DNA from: Agelaius tricolor
Lineage: Eukaryota > Chordata > Aves > Passeriformes > Icteridae
Reading direction: 5' to 3'
Assembly: GCA_023055355.1 (NCBI GenBank)
Contig: JALJCS010000009.1
Location: 47,646,501 to 47,710,500, forward strand
DNA length: 64,000 nucleotides
This document shows, in pieces, positions 51,086-60,969 of the stretch (positions are counted from its first letter, which is position 1; every line of letters begins with the position of its first letter). Both the position numbers and the translations under genes were made by a program. The notes under the pieces are model-generated. The model made no database searches, was not told the origin of the DNA, and saw nothing but the letters and a program-made list of their open reading frames with translations.

Positions 51086-52675
51086 TGTCATCTAAACATC
51101 TATTTTGCTTGCACTGTTTCTTGGTCCACCTTGGCTCTCTGGTGATTCCAATCATATAAAAGTGCTCAAACTCACGGCTTGAAAATGGACAATTTTCAAA
51201 AATCTCTATTTAATTCTGCAAGAAATGCTGCTGCATGAGGGTGGCTGCACATTTATTAGAACATCATGTTGAAACAGGGATTTTGAACGTAAGGGAGTTA
51301 AGAGTTGAAGTTTTAGAAGTATTTTGCTTTTGATTAATATTATTTTTAAAGCCAAGTGGTCATTTTAAAAGCTGGGGCGTGGAAATGCAATCAGTTTGGG
51401 TGTTTTACCTCTTCCCCCTCCCTCCCTCCCCACTCTTGGATATGTCACACAAAATCTGAGCTTGACTCTGTCCCTTCCCTGGTGAGGTAAAATACAGCAC
51501 AATAATTTAACAGTGCAAGCAGACAGGCTGCACCTCAGCACTGCCCAAAGACAGTCAGGATGCTGTGCATGGAAAAATCAGCTGTCCCAAAAGTGAGGAG
51601 GACACTCCAAGCTGCTTTGGCTCATGGAGTGCTGCCTGCTGCTTTGTGAATGGAACCAGAACTGTTTGCATGTGTCTGTGTGTCTGTGTCAGGCCTTTTG
51701 TTTATGACTCCAGTCACTGTTTCCATTTCAGAAGAAATAAGATAAATCCTTTTGACATTCTAGCTCTTTCTCTTCTTGGCTCTAACTGATGCTGAATAAT
51801 TCAGATTTGGCAAAGGGTTTTGTCTGCCCTGAAATTGAATTTCTCAACGTTTGCTGGTAAAAATTGCCAACTTTAGTCTGGGCTACAAAGGTTTTTACAC
51901 ATTTCAAACCTGAAGAGACGCCTGTGTGGGTTTTTCTTTTTTTCAGGTCTCTATTGTTCTAGTAAAAGACAATAATCTCCCAATAAGCCTTTCTGCCATT
52001 TTAGATCAGTATATTTCTCTATCTACATAAAAGTCATATTATACATTACTCTATTTCCATTTATTACTCTTTACAGCTATTTACCTCCATGTGTAACAAC
52101 ATGTGTAATACTTTTTGGATGTGAGTATCAAGAGACAGAACAGGACATTAAGACAGCACTGAAAGTTTTGCTTGTTTGGGGTTTTGCTTGTGGGGTTTTG
52201 TTTGTTTGGAGTTTTTTAATAGGAAAATATAGAGGACAAGTGTTGGAGCAGATGCTTTGGGTTCTTAACTTTGTGCTATAAATACTTCTACATCAAAGAA
52301 AACCAAAAAGTCAAGCCTGCTCTCTTTTTGAGACAAAAAGGTGGGGAAAAGGAAAGTGAACTATTGATGTGTGATACCTGATTGAGCAGCACTGTGGGTG
52401 CAGTTAATAAAAACAGAGTGCTGGGAGAAATTTGCAGGTTCAGAAAGGATCCTCTGCTACAGACAAGCCAGGGATTTCTCAGAATAATCACTACCAGTGC
52501 TGGACCTGCTTTCTCTGAAGCTATTTATAGCAAAACAATCCGAATACAGGATATTTGGTAAGCATCATGCATCCGGTGTTTATAAAAATAAAAGCTCCTG
52601 CATGATTTGTAAAGCTATAAATAAAGCAAGAGGTTCCTGTGCATTGGAATTTGTATTGTTTGCCTGAGTGGCTGC

Positions 52676-52795
52676 ACCAGCAGCTGGGCAGCCCCAGCTC
52701 CCTCAGCAGGGAGATGCCCTTCAGCATCCCTGCATCCCTCTGCTGGATCCACTCTGGCAGCTCCCTGTCCCTCCAGTCCTGAGCACAGCAACATG
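52676..52795 (-). mobile_element. CR1 LINE internal fragment
   Basis: The stretch with GGGCAGCCCCAGCTCCCTCA, CTTCAGCATCCCTGCATCCC and TCTGCTGGATCCACTCTGGC resembles the reverse complement of the 3' coding part of CR1. No 3' end is attached. Identified by resemblance only. Confidence 0.45.
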
Positions 52796-52980
52796 AATAA
52801 ACTTTATGAAATAAACCCAGCACTAACACGCACAGAGGACACATTTAAACTAAGCTTAAATTTAAATTAGTTTAAAAATCCAGATGGTTTTTGACCAGTG
52901 ACAACAGAGCACATGTACAGCATCACAGCAGGGCAAAGTTCAGGGTCGCACCACAGGCTTCGCTCCTACAGCCAGTGATT

Positions 52981-53057
52981 AATTACATTTTAATTACATT
53001 TTAATTACATTTTAACTAAATTTTAATGACATTTTAATGACACTTTAATTACAATCT
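52981..53057 (+). repeat. 11-base minisatellite, seven units
   Basis: Seven consecutive 11-base units vary around AATTACATTTT. The first three are identical and the rest differ by one to three bases. The array stops where a short GC-rich segment with a CTCF-type motif begins. Confidence 0.9.
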
Positions 53058-53089
53058 AATTCGCTGGGGCGTGCTGGTGCGGCCCGCGG

Positions 53090-53104
53090 CCGCCAGAGGG
53101 CAGC
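53090..53104 (+). promoter_or_regulatory. CTCF-type binding motif
   Basis: CCGCCAGAGGGCAGC fits the CTCF core with one mismatch, in a 70-base GC-rich segment between a minisatellite and a GTTT array. Orientation is +. Binding is inferred from the motif. Confidence 0.55.
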
Positions 53105-53209
53105 AAGGGCGCGGCGCCCTCATTTCTGATTTAAATTCACTTTAAAAGTGTCAATAATGAGCCAAAAACCGCCTGTCCTTCGAAAGCTATGCAAAAAAGG
53201 GCGGGGTTT

Positions 53210-53266
53210 TGTGGGGTTTTTTGTTTTGTTTGTTTGTTTGTTTGCTTGTTTGTTTGTTTATTGGGT
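53210..53266 (+). repeat. (GTTT)n simple repeat
   Basis: About nine GTTT units with one GCTT variant, flanked by further G/T-rich sequence to about 53330. Confidence 0.85.
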
Positions 53267-53768
53267 TTTTTGTTGATTTTTGGTTTTAATGGTTTGGTTT
53301 TCTGGTTTTTGGGGGTTTTTTTTAGCTTAGCTGATGTAAAAACAGTGATGAATTGATATTATTAATCAGTACTGCTGTCCATTCAGATTTGCCTTAGATG
53401 ATAGCATTTCACGTTCCTTTGATCATCTGGGAATGTGAAGCTATTTGTTGCAGCTATTTCTTTAAAAGTCTGTGTTTCTCAGTAGTCATACTATACACAA
53501 GTGCAAGAACAACAAATTTTTTCCTCCTTTCTCCTGTTCTGATGTGTATCTATTTATCTGTGTATTTATACACCGAGTAAATTGATATTTTTTTTTCATT
53601 TCTTTGCTTGAAATTCTCTGCAAAATTTGAGTTTTAGGTATGCAGACATGCATGATAACATAAAATATCATTTGATACTTGGTAGCAGAATAATCGGTCC
53701 CTGCCTTTTGTTCAGGCCACTGTCAATTTGCAGCCTTAGTTTTAGGGGTGGTTTTGGGTTTTCTTGGT

Positions 53769-53797
53769 GGATTTTTTTTTTTTTTTTTTTTTTTTTT
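53769..53797 (+). repeat. Poly-T tract
   Basis: Roughly 28 consecutive T in otherwise mixed intergenic sequence. No neighbouring retroposon is recognised. Confidence 0.8.
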
Positions 53798-54936
53798 AAG
53801 GCCACTGAAATGACCATCATGCAAGGGACAAGTCACCCTGGTGCAATGAAAGCAAACAAGAAAAAAAAAATTAAAGCTACTAAGTCATGTTGCCTATGCT
53901 GTTGGTGTTCTCTGACTTAAATACTTTGCTAGGAAGAGAATAATACTGCTTATAAAAAAATAATAACTGTTCAGGAACTAGGATCTGATTTTTCAGGGTC
54001 TGGGTTTTTTTTACTTTTTTATTTATGGGCTTTTTTATTATTACAATTTTTTTCTTGCTATTTTCTCTAAGGCAGAAAAATATTAAATTTCCAGATTTTT
54101 GTAGCAATAAAAGGTATTGGCACATCTCCTTTATAATATGCTTAGTTTAGGCTGTCTGAGACTCAGCTCCTAAATTAAAAACCACCCATTGCAAGCTGGT
54201 TTTTAGAGAGCTGATGAGTTAAATGAATCACCTGCTGAAGACACCTCATTCTCCTGATTGCCTGCAGCTGGCTCCTGGATAAAATGTGCACCCTAAACAC
54301 CTGGGGCAGGGTTCAGTTGCTTAAGTATCCAGTCCTCAGCCTCTTTCATTGTCTTTGTTCCTTGCAAGGGCAGTTTGGAGCTGGTAAATCACGTAGGACT
54401 GGTAGATCCACACATCTCTGAAGCTGCAGGTAGGAACCCAGATTATGTGGGCAGGGAAAATGGTTTTTGATAAATTTGGGGTTTAAAAATGTTGCCAAAA
54501 TAAGGCAGGAGCTTCTTTCCTCAGTGGAATCTGAAAAGGTGCAAAGTTTAATTCATTTTCTGCTGGGATTCTTCTAGGCTGACCTGAAAGGAAAGGCTTA
54601 AGGATTAAGAGGGAATTTAATTCTCTAAACTGTCTGGATTTCTCCATCCCACCTTTCTGTGTCTTTTTAATTCCATTTTTTATTCCTATTATGATTATTT
54701 TTTATTTCTTACTCATTTTCTTAGTCCTTCCTCCCTCCTGTACCTCTCCTAAAGCTGCATTTCAGGCTCCACCTCAATTTCTTCACTCACTTCTGATTTC
54801 AATTCACTTCAATTTATTTTCTCTCTTACTTGGGTGTTAAGGATCTAAATTATATGCAGAAAGAAAGCAAACATATTGTATTGTGAAACTACATTTTCCT
54901 TGATGTCTGTGGGCAAAAAACCCTCACAAATACTTC

Positions 54937-54985
54937 ATAGAGTCATCACAGGATGGTTTGGACTAAAAGGGACCTTAAATATTGA
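54937..54985 (-). repeat. CR1 LINE 3' end remnant
   Basis: CATAGAGTCATCACAGGATG followed by GTTTGGACTAAAAGGGACCT resembles the reverse complement of a CR1 3' end. It is only about 50 bases long. Confidence 0.55.
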
Positions 54986-55009
54986 ATTATGAAGTTGATG
55001 GTGGTGGCT

Positions 55010-55380
55010 GTTTTGTGGGAGCAATTCTTGGATTTTGGTTGAATTTTGGAGGTGGAATCGAGCTGACGAGGAAGGTGCAGAACCCCAGGGGTGGTGCCAG
55101 TGGAAAGAATCCCCCTCCTGTTTCTTCTGTCCTGGCACAAATCGGGTGACAGAAATTGGGTGACATTGAGCACATTTAGCTGAGCACCAGAGGGGGACTG
55201 CAGCTCCCGACCTGCAAGGACAGGGTGACTGTCACTGGCTTGTGATGCAAATTAAAATTTCCTCAACCTCATGAGCAAAGTCCGAGCTCGCTCTCTGTCC
55301 TGGACATTTATCTGCGCCAGCTGTAGCTCATCAATTTTCAGTTTGGATTGATTGCAAAGGCATGATGAGTAAGCTGAGAG
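55010..55380 (+). repeat. Divergent duplication, left copy
   Basis: This segment resembles 56034-56410 in order and spacing. Shared stretches include GAGCTGACGAGGAAGGTGCA (right copy GAGCTGAGAAGGAAGGTGCA), a CCCCAGGGGTGGTG block, TGTCCTGGCACA, and later ATGAGCAA, TTTATCTGCGCCAGCTGTAG (right copy TTTATCTCTGCAAGATGTAG). The offset is about 1.03-1.07 kb. The AT-rich block lies between the copies. Confidence 0.6.
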
Positions 55381-55469
55381 GGAAAGTGCACAGAAGTTTG
55401 TTTTGTGTAGTTTATGGGCAGCAGGGGAATGCCAATGTTGGCTTTTTGTTCTACCACTTTTACACATTT

Positions 55470-56033
55470 ATTTATATATATATAAATATATATATATAAA
55501 TATATATAATATATATTTATATATAATATACATATATATTTATATATTATATATAAATATATATATAATATAAATATATATAAAAATATATAATATATAA
55601 ATATACTATATATAATTATATATAGAACATATAAATATATTATATATTAGATAATAATATATAATATAATAAAATAATTATTACAATAATACTTATAATA
55701 GCATAACAATAAAATATTATAATAATAAATATAATTATAATATTATATATTATAATTATATATTATAATATTTATAATATATTAATAGTGTATTAATATT
55801 ATAATTATATATTATATTTTATAATATATGTTATGCATATAATTCTATATAAATAAACAATAAATTTAAATATATTTATAAATATATATTTTAATTTGAA
55901 ATTAAAAATGAATTTATATATATAAAAATTCATTTATATATATATATATAAATTCATTTTTAATTTCAGATTTTAAAATATATATTTTTATATATATTTC
56001 AAAAAAAATTTTAATTAGTTTTAAAAATTATTA
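55470..56033. repeat. Long AT-rich block with a perfect inverted repeat
   Basis: About 560 bases consist almost only of A and T, mainly TATA-type words. Near the right end two arms, 55898-55924 and 55941-55967, are exact reverse complements over 27 bases with a 16-base loop. The arms are partly non-TATA sequence (they include TTAAAAATGAATTT), so the match is not just a property of (TA)n. Confidence 0.9.
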
Positions 56034-56410
56034 TTGGGAGCACCTGCTGGATGTTTTAGGGTTGGAAACCGGGATCAGAGACTGAAAAAAAGCGAGGTGC
56101 AAAGAGCTGAGAAGGAAGGTGCAAGGCCCCGGGGTGTGGCGTGCTCTTGGAAGGCTGCAAGGAGAAAGGGAGATGCAGCATCTGTGTGTGTGTCCTGGCA
56201 CATTTTTGTGTGTGAGGAATGTGCCAGACTCTGAGAATCCAAGTGTTGGTGGGGTGTGTGCAGTTTACAGGTTGTGAAGGAAAGAAAATTGTCATTTGAT
56301 TGTGGGGTGAACACAGGTTTGCAAATATAAGGGTTATGAGCAAGCGTTTTGTCCTCGTTTATCTCTGCAAGATGTAGCTGGAAACTTTTCAAGTTATCTC
56401 TTGAAAGGTC
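56034..56410 (+). repeat. Divergent duplication, right copy
   Basis: This is the partner of 55010-55380. It keeps the GAAGGTGCA, CCCCGGGGTG, GTGTCCTGGCACA and GATGTAGCTGGAA-type blocks, with small insertions. Neither copy codes for a recognisable protein. Confidence 0.6.
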
Positions 56411-56633
56411 AGCGACAACTTTGCATGCTGACACGTTTTCCTTGTCGTGTTTTTAGCTGGAAACGATTTGGTTTAGCGATCCCGGGAATATTTTGGGATG
56501 TGTAGCTGTAAGGGAGCTGTAAGTGAAGTACCCAGCACAGCGGAGTGCTCGGATTTATCTTTTAGCAGCTTTTCCATGGGAAGAGCTGCTGGAAGTTGAA
56601 GGTTTGAAATTGGAAAAGCCGCAATTCCCGTTC

Positions 56634-56780
56634 TGCGCGGCGGGGAATGGGACCGGGGGGGCCGGGGGCCGGGAGGGGACCCGGGATGGCGCCGGGCCCG
56701 CGGGCGCCGTCTGGCGGACACAGTGCGGCGGTGCAGAGCAGGACCCTCCGGTGGGCGGCGGCGGAACTGCAGCGCCATTG
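56634..56780. promoter_or_regulatory. Isolated GC- and CpG-rich patch with G-quadruplex motif
   Basis: A 150-base segment of very high GC and CpG content stands alone in AT-rich DNA. At 56655-56678 four G runs (7, 5, 3 and 4 long) are separated by one or two bases, a strong G-quadruplex pattern. YY1-like words occur (GATGGCGCC near 56687 and GCGCCATTG near 56771). No coding gene starts here that I can recognise. It could be an orphan promoter or enhancer island. Confidence 0.5.
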
Positions 56781-57334
56781 GGGCTTTAATAAAGAATATT
56801 TATTTTATTTTTATTTTATTTTTATATGATTATTGTTTATATTATTATTGCTTTCATTTTTATTGGTTTTATTATTTTATTTGTTTATTTTCACTCGTGT
56901 TCACGTTGAGCCTCTCGCTGAACCCAAGAGATAAGCAATTTCTTGCCAATTTCTTGCTTCTACTGACCAACTGAACCCATCCCAAACCCCCTAAATAATT
57001 TGGAGGATTTTTTTTCCCCAGCTTAGGCAGGGAGTTCTTTTTGAGGAAAAAAAAAAAAAACCAAATTAAAAGATATGGGGTCTAAGGAGAAGAGAGGGGT
57101 TCTGCGTTAAATTAAAAAAGCACTGGGATAAGCAAATCTCTGGAATGTCTCATATTCTCTCCCAGCCTGGCTTTTGTGTGATTTGCTCTTGATTCCAACT
57201 GCTCCCAGGGGATTTTCAACCTTTGGGGATAAAATGAGCTGCTGAGCCTGACAGAAAATAACGGGAAAACTCTCTGGGATCAGGCAGTGGGAGCCTCTGT
57301 GTAGTGCCATAACACAAAACAATGACAGACTGGC

Positions 57335-59462
57335 AGGGGAATACTGACAGTTTATTTCACAGAGCATTGCAGAGTTTATTTTGATCTAGCTCTAGTCTCA
57401 TCAAAAAAGTATCATCCTCTGTTTTTTTTTTTCCAAAAAAAAGGTAGCAAATATTCAGGACAATAACAGTCAGTGCATTATGCATGAAATTTGGGTCTTG
57501 TTTAAAAAACAAAAAGAAAAGAAAAAGAAGTTAATTGTGAAAACAACTCTTTGTTGGTTTGCTTTTATCACTTCCAAGCTTTTAAGCATTTAACCTTTCA
57601 ATAAAGTCATCTCCAAGGATAGAAACAGAACATGCAGGTGATCACCAACAGATGCTGAGGTTTAACAACATCTCTCACTTGGCAATGACAATCCACCAGG
57701 AACGGTTCAATACAGCACCACATCAATGGGAGAAGCAACTTTGTTCTCAAAATACCTTCAAATCCACCAAAGTCTTGCACTTCTGCAGAACGAGACACGC
57801 TGCATTTCATGGACTTGAGAGTACCATGGAGAAGGACAGTATTTGGGGAAGGTAAGAGCAGGGGCTTATTCCACTTACACTCAAAAAAACTTGGGGGAGA
57901 TGCAATTGATTTTGGGTGGTGCTTTTTAAAGCATCCAAATTCACATTGTGATTATCAACATGGTTTTTTTCACATAGTTAAGTTGGCCACTTTTGCCCCC
58001 AACTCTTAAGACACTAAGCCCAAACTTCAGGGTTTCAAAATCCCACTGGATTTCAGCTTAAAAGGACAGAGCAGTTCCAAAACAAGAAGAAACTGCTCAG
58101 GGCTGTTTCTCTCGTGGCTTTGGGTGTGGAATGTGATATATATCAGCATTCCCCAGACAGCATTCTCCTCTATTTTTTTTCATTTTTTACCTTTTTTTGT
58201 TGTTGTTGTTGTTTACTTTTAACCTCTGGCACAAGATTTTGGGTTAAAGCCATTTGCATTGGAACCTTGCTGATGGGAGCCTCTGCCTTGAGATCCCACC
58301 AGCATCTGCTGCAAGACCATCACTCCTTTGGAGGACACGAGTGTGCAGCTTTAAAGATCCTGCTTTTACAGCAAGGAGCAAAGGTCTCCTTGCAGGAATA
58401 AATTACACCCCAGGGCTGCTTTGCCTTCCAGACTATTTACAACTTCTTCACCCAGGGGCATCTCCTCGGCCCAGAGAGGGGGACGCTCCCAGCGCACCAC
58501 CACCACCTCCCCTCCCAGAAGGGAAGCAAGGAGTGACTGCAAATGCCACTTGCAGTGGCAGGCACTTCAGCCAGATCCCAGCAGTGATGGTGCCCATGGC
58601 ATTGCCTGTCACAAGCCATTGGGGCTCCCAGCAGAGCCCAGCCTGGGGAGAAGAGAGAAAAAAAGGGGAAAAAAAAATAGAAATCAAGAACTGCTGCCAG
58701 CAGAGACCAATCTGCAGCCAATGCCCAGGATTTGCCTTTAAAACTCTGGCAGGACATTCTAAGAAGGCCATTCCCCATGGAGCAGCCAGGCTTTGGGGAA
58801 GGAGGATGGGACAAGGAGCAGGTGCCCAAGTGACTGAGCCAGTGCAAGCCCTTCCCTGGCTCTGAACCTCAGCAGGGAAGAGCAGCGAGAATTCCTCTCC
58901 CAGGCAAGCTTCTCTTCTCCCAACAGCCTCCTGTTGCATCAGAGCTACAATTTCATTGCCCAGGAAAAGGGGAACGGGGGAAGAACAAAAGAAAAGAAAC
59001 CAGAACAAAATCAACACTTCACAAGAACATCACAACATTCAGCTACACAGTCGCTGCACCAGGGGAAGGACTGGATTAGGGAAAGGGGGAGAAATGGGAC
59101 ACAGGTCCAATGTGTTGCTCCCAAACCCCCCCAAGGGGACTCGGACTCTCACATCAAGATCCAAAAACTTCAGCCATAAGGTTGAGGATTTAATGAACAC
59201 AGTATTTCCACTCATGCCCTGGAAAAATTACACTCAAAAAAAAAAAAAAAAAAAAAAGACAAAAAATTCAGATTTTCTACATATTTACAAAAACAAGCCC
59301 CCCAGCCTCACAACCAGGGAGGTGGAGCAGCCAGTGGTGGGGAGTGGGAGCAGGTTTCTGCCCGAGCAGCAGTTCCTCAGAGGCTCCCATCCCAGGGAGG
59401 AAGGCAGGAGAGCACGGCTCTCGCTGCAGGAGCGTGGCAGAGCCTCAGGCGGTGACAGAGCC
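57335..59462 (-). other. Probable 3'UTR of the minus-strand gene
   Basis: The sequence after the stop of the unidentified minus-strand gene has no coding content. Reading on the minus strand, AATAAA occurs at 57380-57375 and 57356-57351, giving an end near 57335-57355 and a UTR of about 2.1 kb. A variant ATTAAA at 59194-59189 would give a short form of about 0.3 kb. A 22-base A run is at 59236-59257 (T on the transcript). Confidence 0.4.
57351..57380 (-). terminator. Polyadenylation signal pair, minus-strand gene
   Basis: Two AATAAA hexamers on the minus strand (57380-57375 and 57356-57351) lie 20 bases apart, about 2.1 kb after the stop codon. Their use is inferred. Confidence 0.35.
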
Positions 59463-59569
59463 TCAGTTGATGCGCAGCTTGGTGTCCGTGGGTGTCACCA
59501 GTTCGTTGGCAAAGCCGTTCTCGGAGCAGAAGGACAGCTCATCTGTGCTCTCCACGCCGTTGTTGATCT
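59463..59569 (-). CDS. Unidentified gene, terminal coding exon
   Basis: The exon begins after CCCTTCCCAG on the minus strand. Its first two bases complete a Glu codon, then 34 residues (INNGVESTDELSFCSENGFA, then NELVTPTDTKLRIN) lead to TGA at 59465-59463. It is Ser/Thr/Asp/Glu-rich, as in a tail with phosphorylation sites. Confidence 0.75.
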
Positions 59570-60969
59570 CTGGGAAGGGCACAGAAAGCAGGGAGGTCAT
59601 CCCAGGAGTTTCCCCCTGGATGGGGAATGGAGGTGCTGAGCAGCCATGCAGTCCCAGCACGTGGCACCCCTCGGATCTGCTCTCATTTACAGCCAGTTCT
59701 GAACATGCTCTGCCTCCAGTCTGGAGCTCAGCTCTACATTTCAGCCTTTCAAAACCCAGCCAGCACCAGAGCAGAGCTGGATCCCCTCTGCCTCCCCCAC
59801 CCCCTACACCTGATGTCATTGCCACAGGCTGGGCAAGTCACCTGTGGGAGAGTGGTACTTTGAACCTAATCCCTGCCCATCCTGGAAAAGGACTGGCTTC
59901 TCCAGTCACTGGTTTCACTGGGAAAAACTTGCACCCACCAGTCTTTTAATGGTGAAACATCCACCCTAAGCAGGAATAATTGTTTCAGAGGCACAAAACT
60001 TCATTCTGAACCCCCCACCTCTAAGGGTTTTTATGTCTAGGACATGTTAGGGAAGCTTAATTCTGCTGTGCCAAGCTGCTTTCCCTGTCTGGGTTCCCTG
60101 GATTTATACCTGATTTTCAGCACCTCTGGCTGACATTTCACACAGTAAGCAATGTTGCCTTTTTGCTCTGTCTGTGCCCAGAGCACTAAACCCTGATCCC
60201 TGCTGGGCATCTCCAGACCCTAAATACAAAAAAAGAAAACCCATAACAAAGCTCAGGGGGTGGGGGGATTATATTCACATTCCTTCAAAGGTGAGCTTTC
60301 CAGCTTCATGCACCACATTTAACCTTTTAAAGCTAAACATTTCCATCTTTGCTCACAGTTTTGCTATCTTTCTTAGAGGTGGAGTGTGATAGACACATTG
60401 CCAATGTGTTCCAACAGAAATAAACTCTGGGAGGAGCATGAGGATATCAGGAATGCCACAACCTCTAATGCCACAGAATTCCAGGTCTAGCCCAACCTCA
60501 TCCCCATGTCTATGGTCACATGTGCCATTATCAGTGGGTTTTTTGGCCTCTGACAATGGTGAGTGGAGAAGATGTGGGACAGTGTGAGATGGGAAAACCC
60601 GGGAAACTAAATGCAGGATTTCTGAGCTTATCAGTGCTGGGATGGGCCACAGAATCACAGAACAGTTTGGGCTGGAAAGGACCTTAAGGGTCATCCCATT
60701 CCAACCCCCATGAGCCTCGCCCATATCCCATGAGCGCAGTGCAGCAAGGTCAGCCCAGTCCCCTGACCCACAGCAGGAAAAAGCCCCTGAATCACGAGCA
60801 GCTCCTCCCTCAGTGGGGTGAGAGCTGAGGGAGGCACCCAGCAGCCCCATCCCTACCTGAGAAGATCAGCTTCTCCTTCATGATCTTGACGTCCTGGCTG
60901 GAGCGGCGCACGGCGGCGCTGAGCATGATCTGCTCAGGGTTGTAGGTCCTGATGCTGCCCAGGCGCCAC
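59463..60969 (-). CDS. Unidentified gene, last two coding exons
   Basis: Two exons of one minus-strand gene are supported. The upstream one is 60969-60857 (113 bases) and the terminal one is 59569-59463 (107 bases including TGA). The acceptor TTGCAG, donor CAG/GTAGGG and second acceptor CCCAG all fit, and both exons join in phase to an unbroken frame. The 72 visible residues begin WRLGSIRTYNPEQ, pass through AAVRRSSQDVKIMKEKLIFS and end ELVTPTDTKLRIN. The peptide is hydrophilic without cysteine pairs or a membrane segment, and could be the cytoplasmic tail of a membrane protein. CpG-rich codons in AT-poor exons set them off from their surroundings. I do not recognise the family. CYYR1, the next gene in mammals, ends differently and would be on the other strand. 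Confidence 0.75.
59570..60856 (-). other. Last intron of the unidentified minus-strand gene
   Basis: This 1287-base intron joins the two supported exons. It holds a CR1 fragment at 60650-60750 and no coding content I can see. Confidence 0.65.
60650..60750 (-). repeat. CR1 LINE 3' end fragment
   Basis: CAGAATCACAGAACAGTTTG followed by GGCTGGAAAGGACCTTAAGG and CCCATTCCAACCCC is the reverse complement of a CR1 3' end. It lies in the last intron of the minus-strand gene, about 100 bases from the splice donor. Confidence 0.8.
60857..60969 (-). CDS. Unidentified gene, penultimate coding exon
   Basis: The exon is bounded by TTGCAG/GTGGCG and CAG/GTAGGG on the minus strand. It codes for 37 full residues, from WRLGSIRTYNPEQ to MKEKLIFS. 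Only this frame is open through to the next exon with matching phase. The basic RRSSQDVK segment is a possible kinase site. Confidence 0.75.

Larger units (their letters stand above)
36856..57330. other. Intergenic region between convergent genes
   Basis: No coding exon can be supported in this 20 kb. Open frames are short and without family motifs. It contains tandem duplications near 38.6-39.04 kb, AT-rich blocks near 51.0 and 55.5-56.0 kb, CR1 fragments near 52.7 and 54.95 kb, simple repeats near 53.0-53.3 kb, a CTCF-type motif at 53.09 kb and a GC-rich patch at 56.63-56.78 kb. Long parts, such as 39.4-42.9 and 43.1-50.8 kb, show nothing I can name. Confidence 0.7.

Noticed and set aside
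58254..58865. 203-codon + strand open frame with overlapping minus frames
   Set aside because: It lies opposite the probable 3'UTR of the minus-strand gene. Overlapping frames on both strands are equally open, and no domain is seen.
59463..60969. Assignment of the minus-strand exons to CYYR1 or APP, the next genes in mammals
   Set aside because: The visible C-terminus does not resemble either protein, and both are transcribed in the same direction as ADAMTS1 in mammals.
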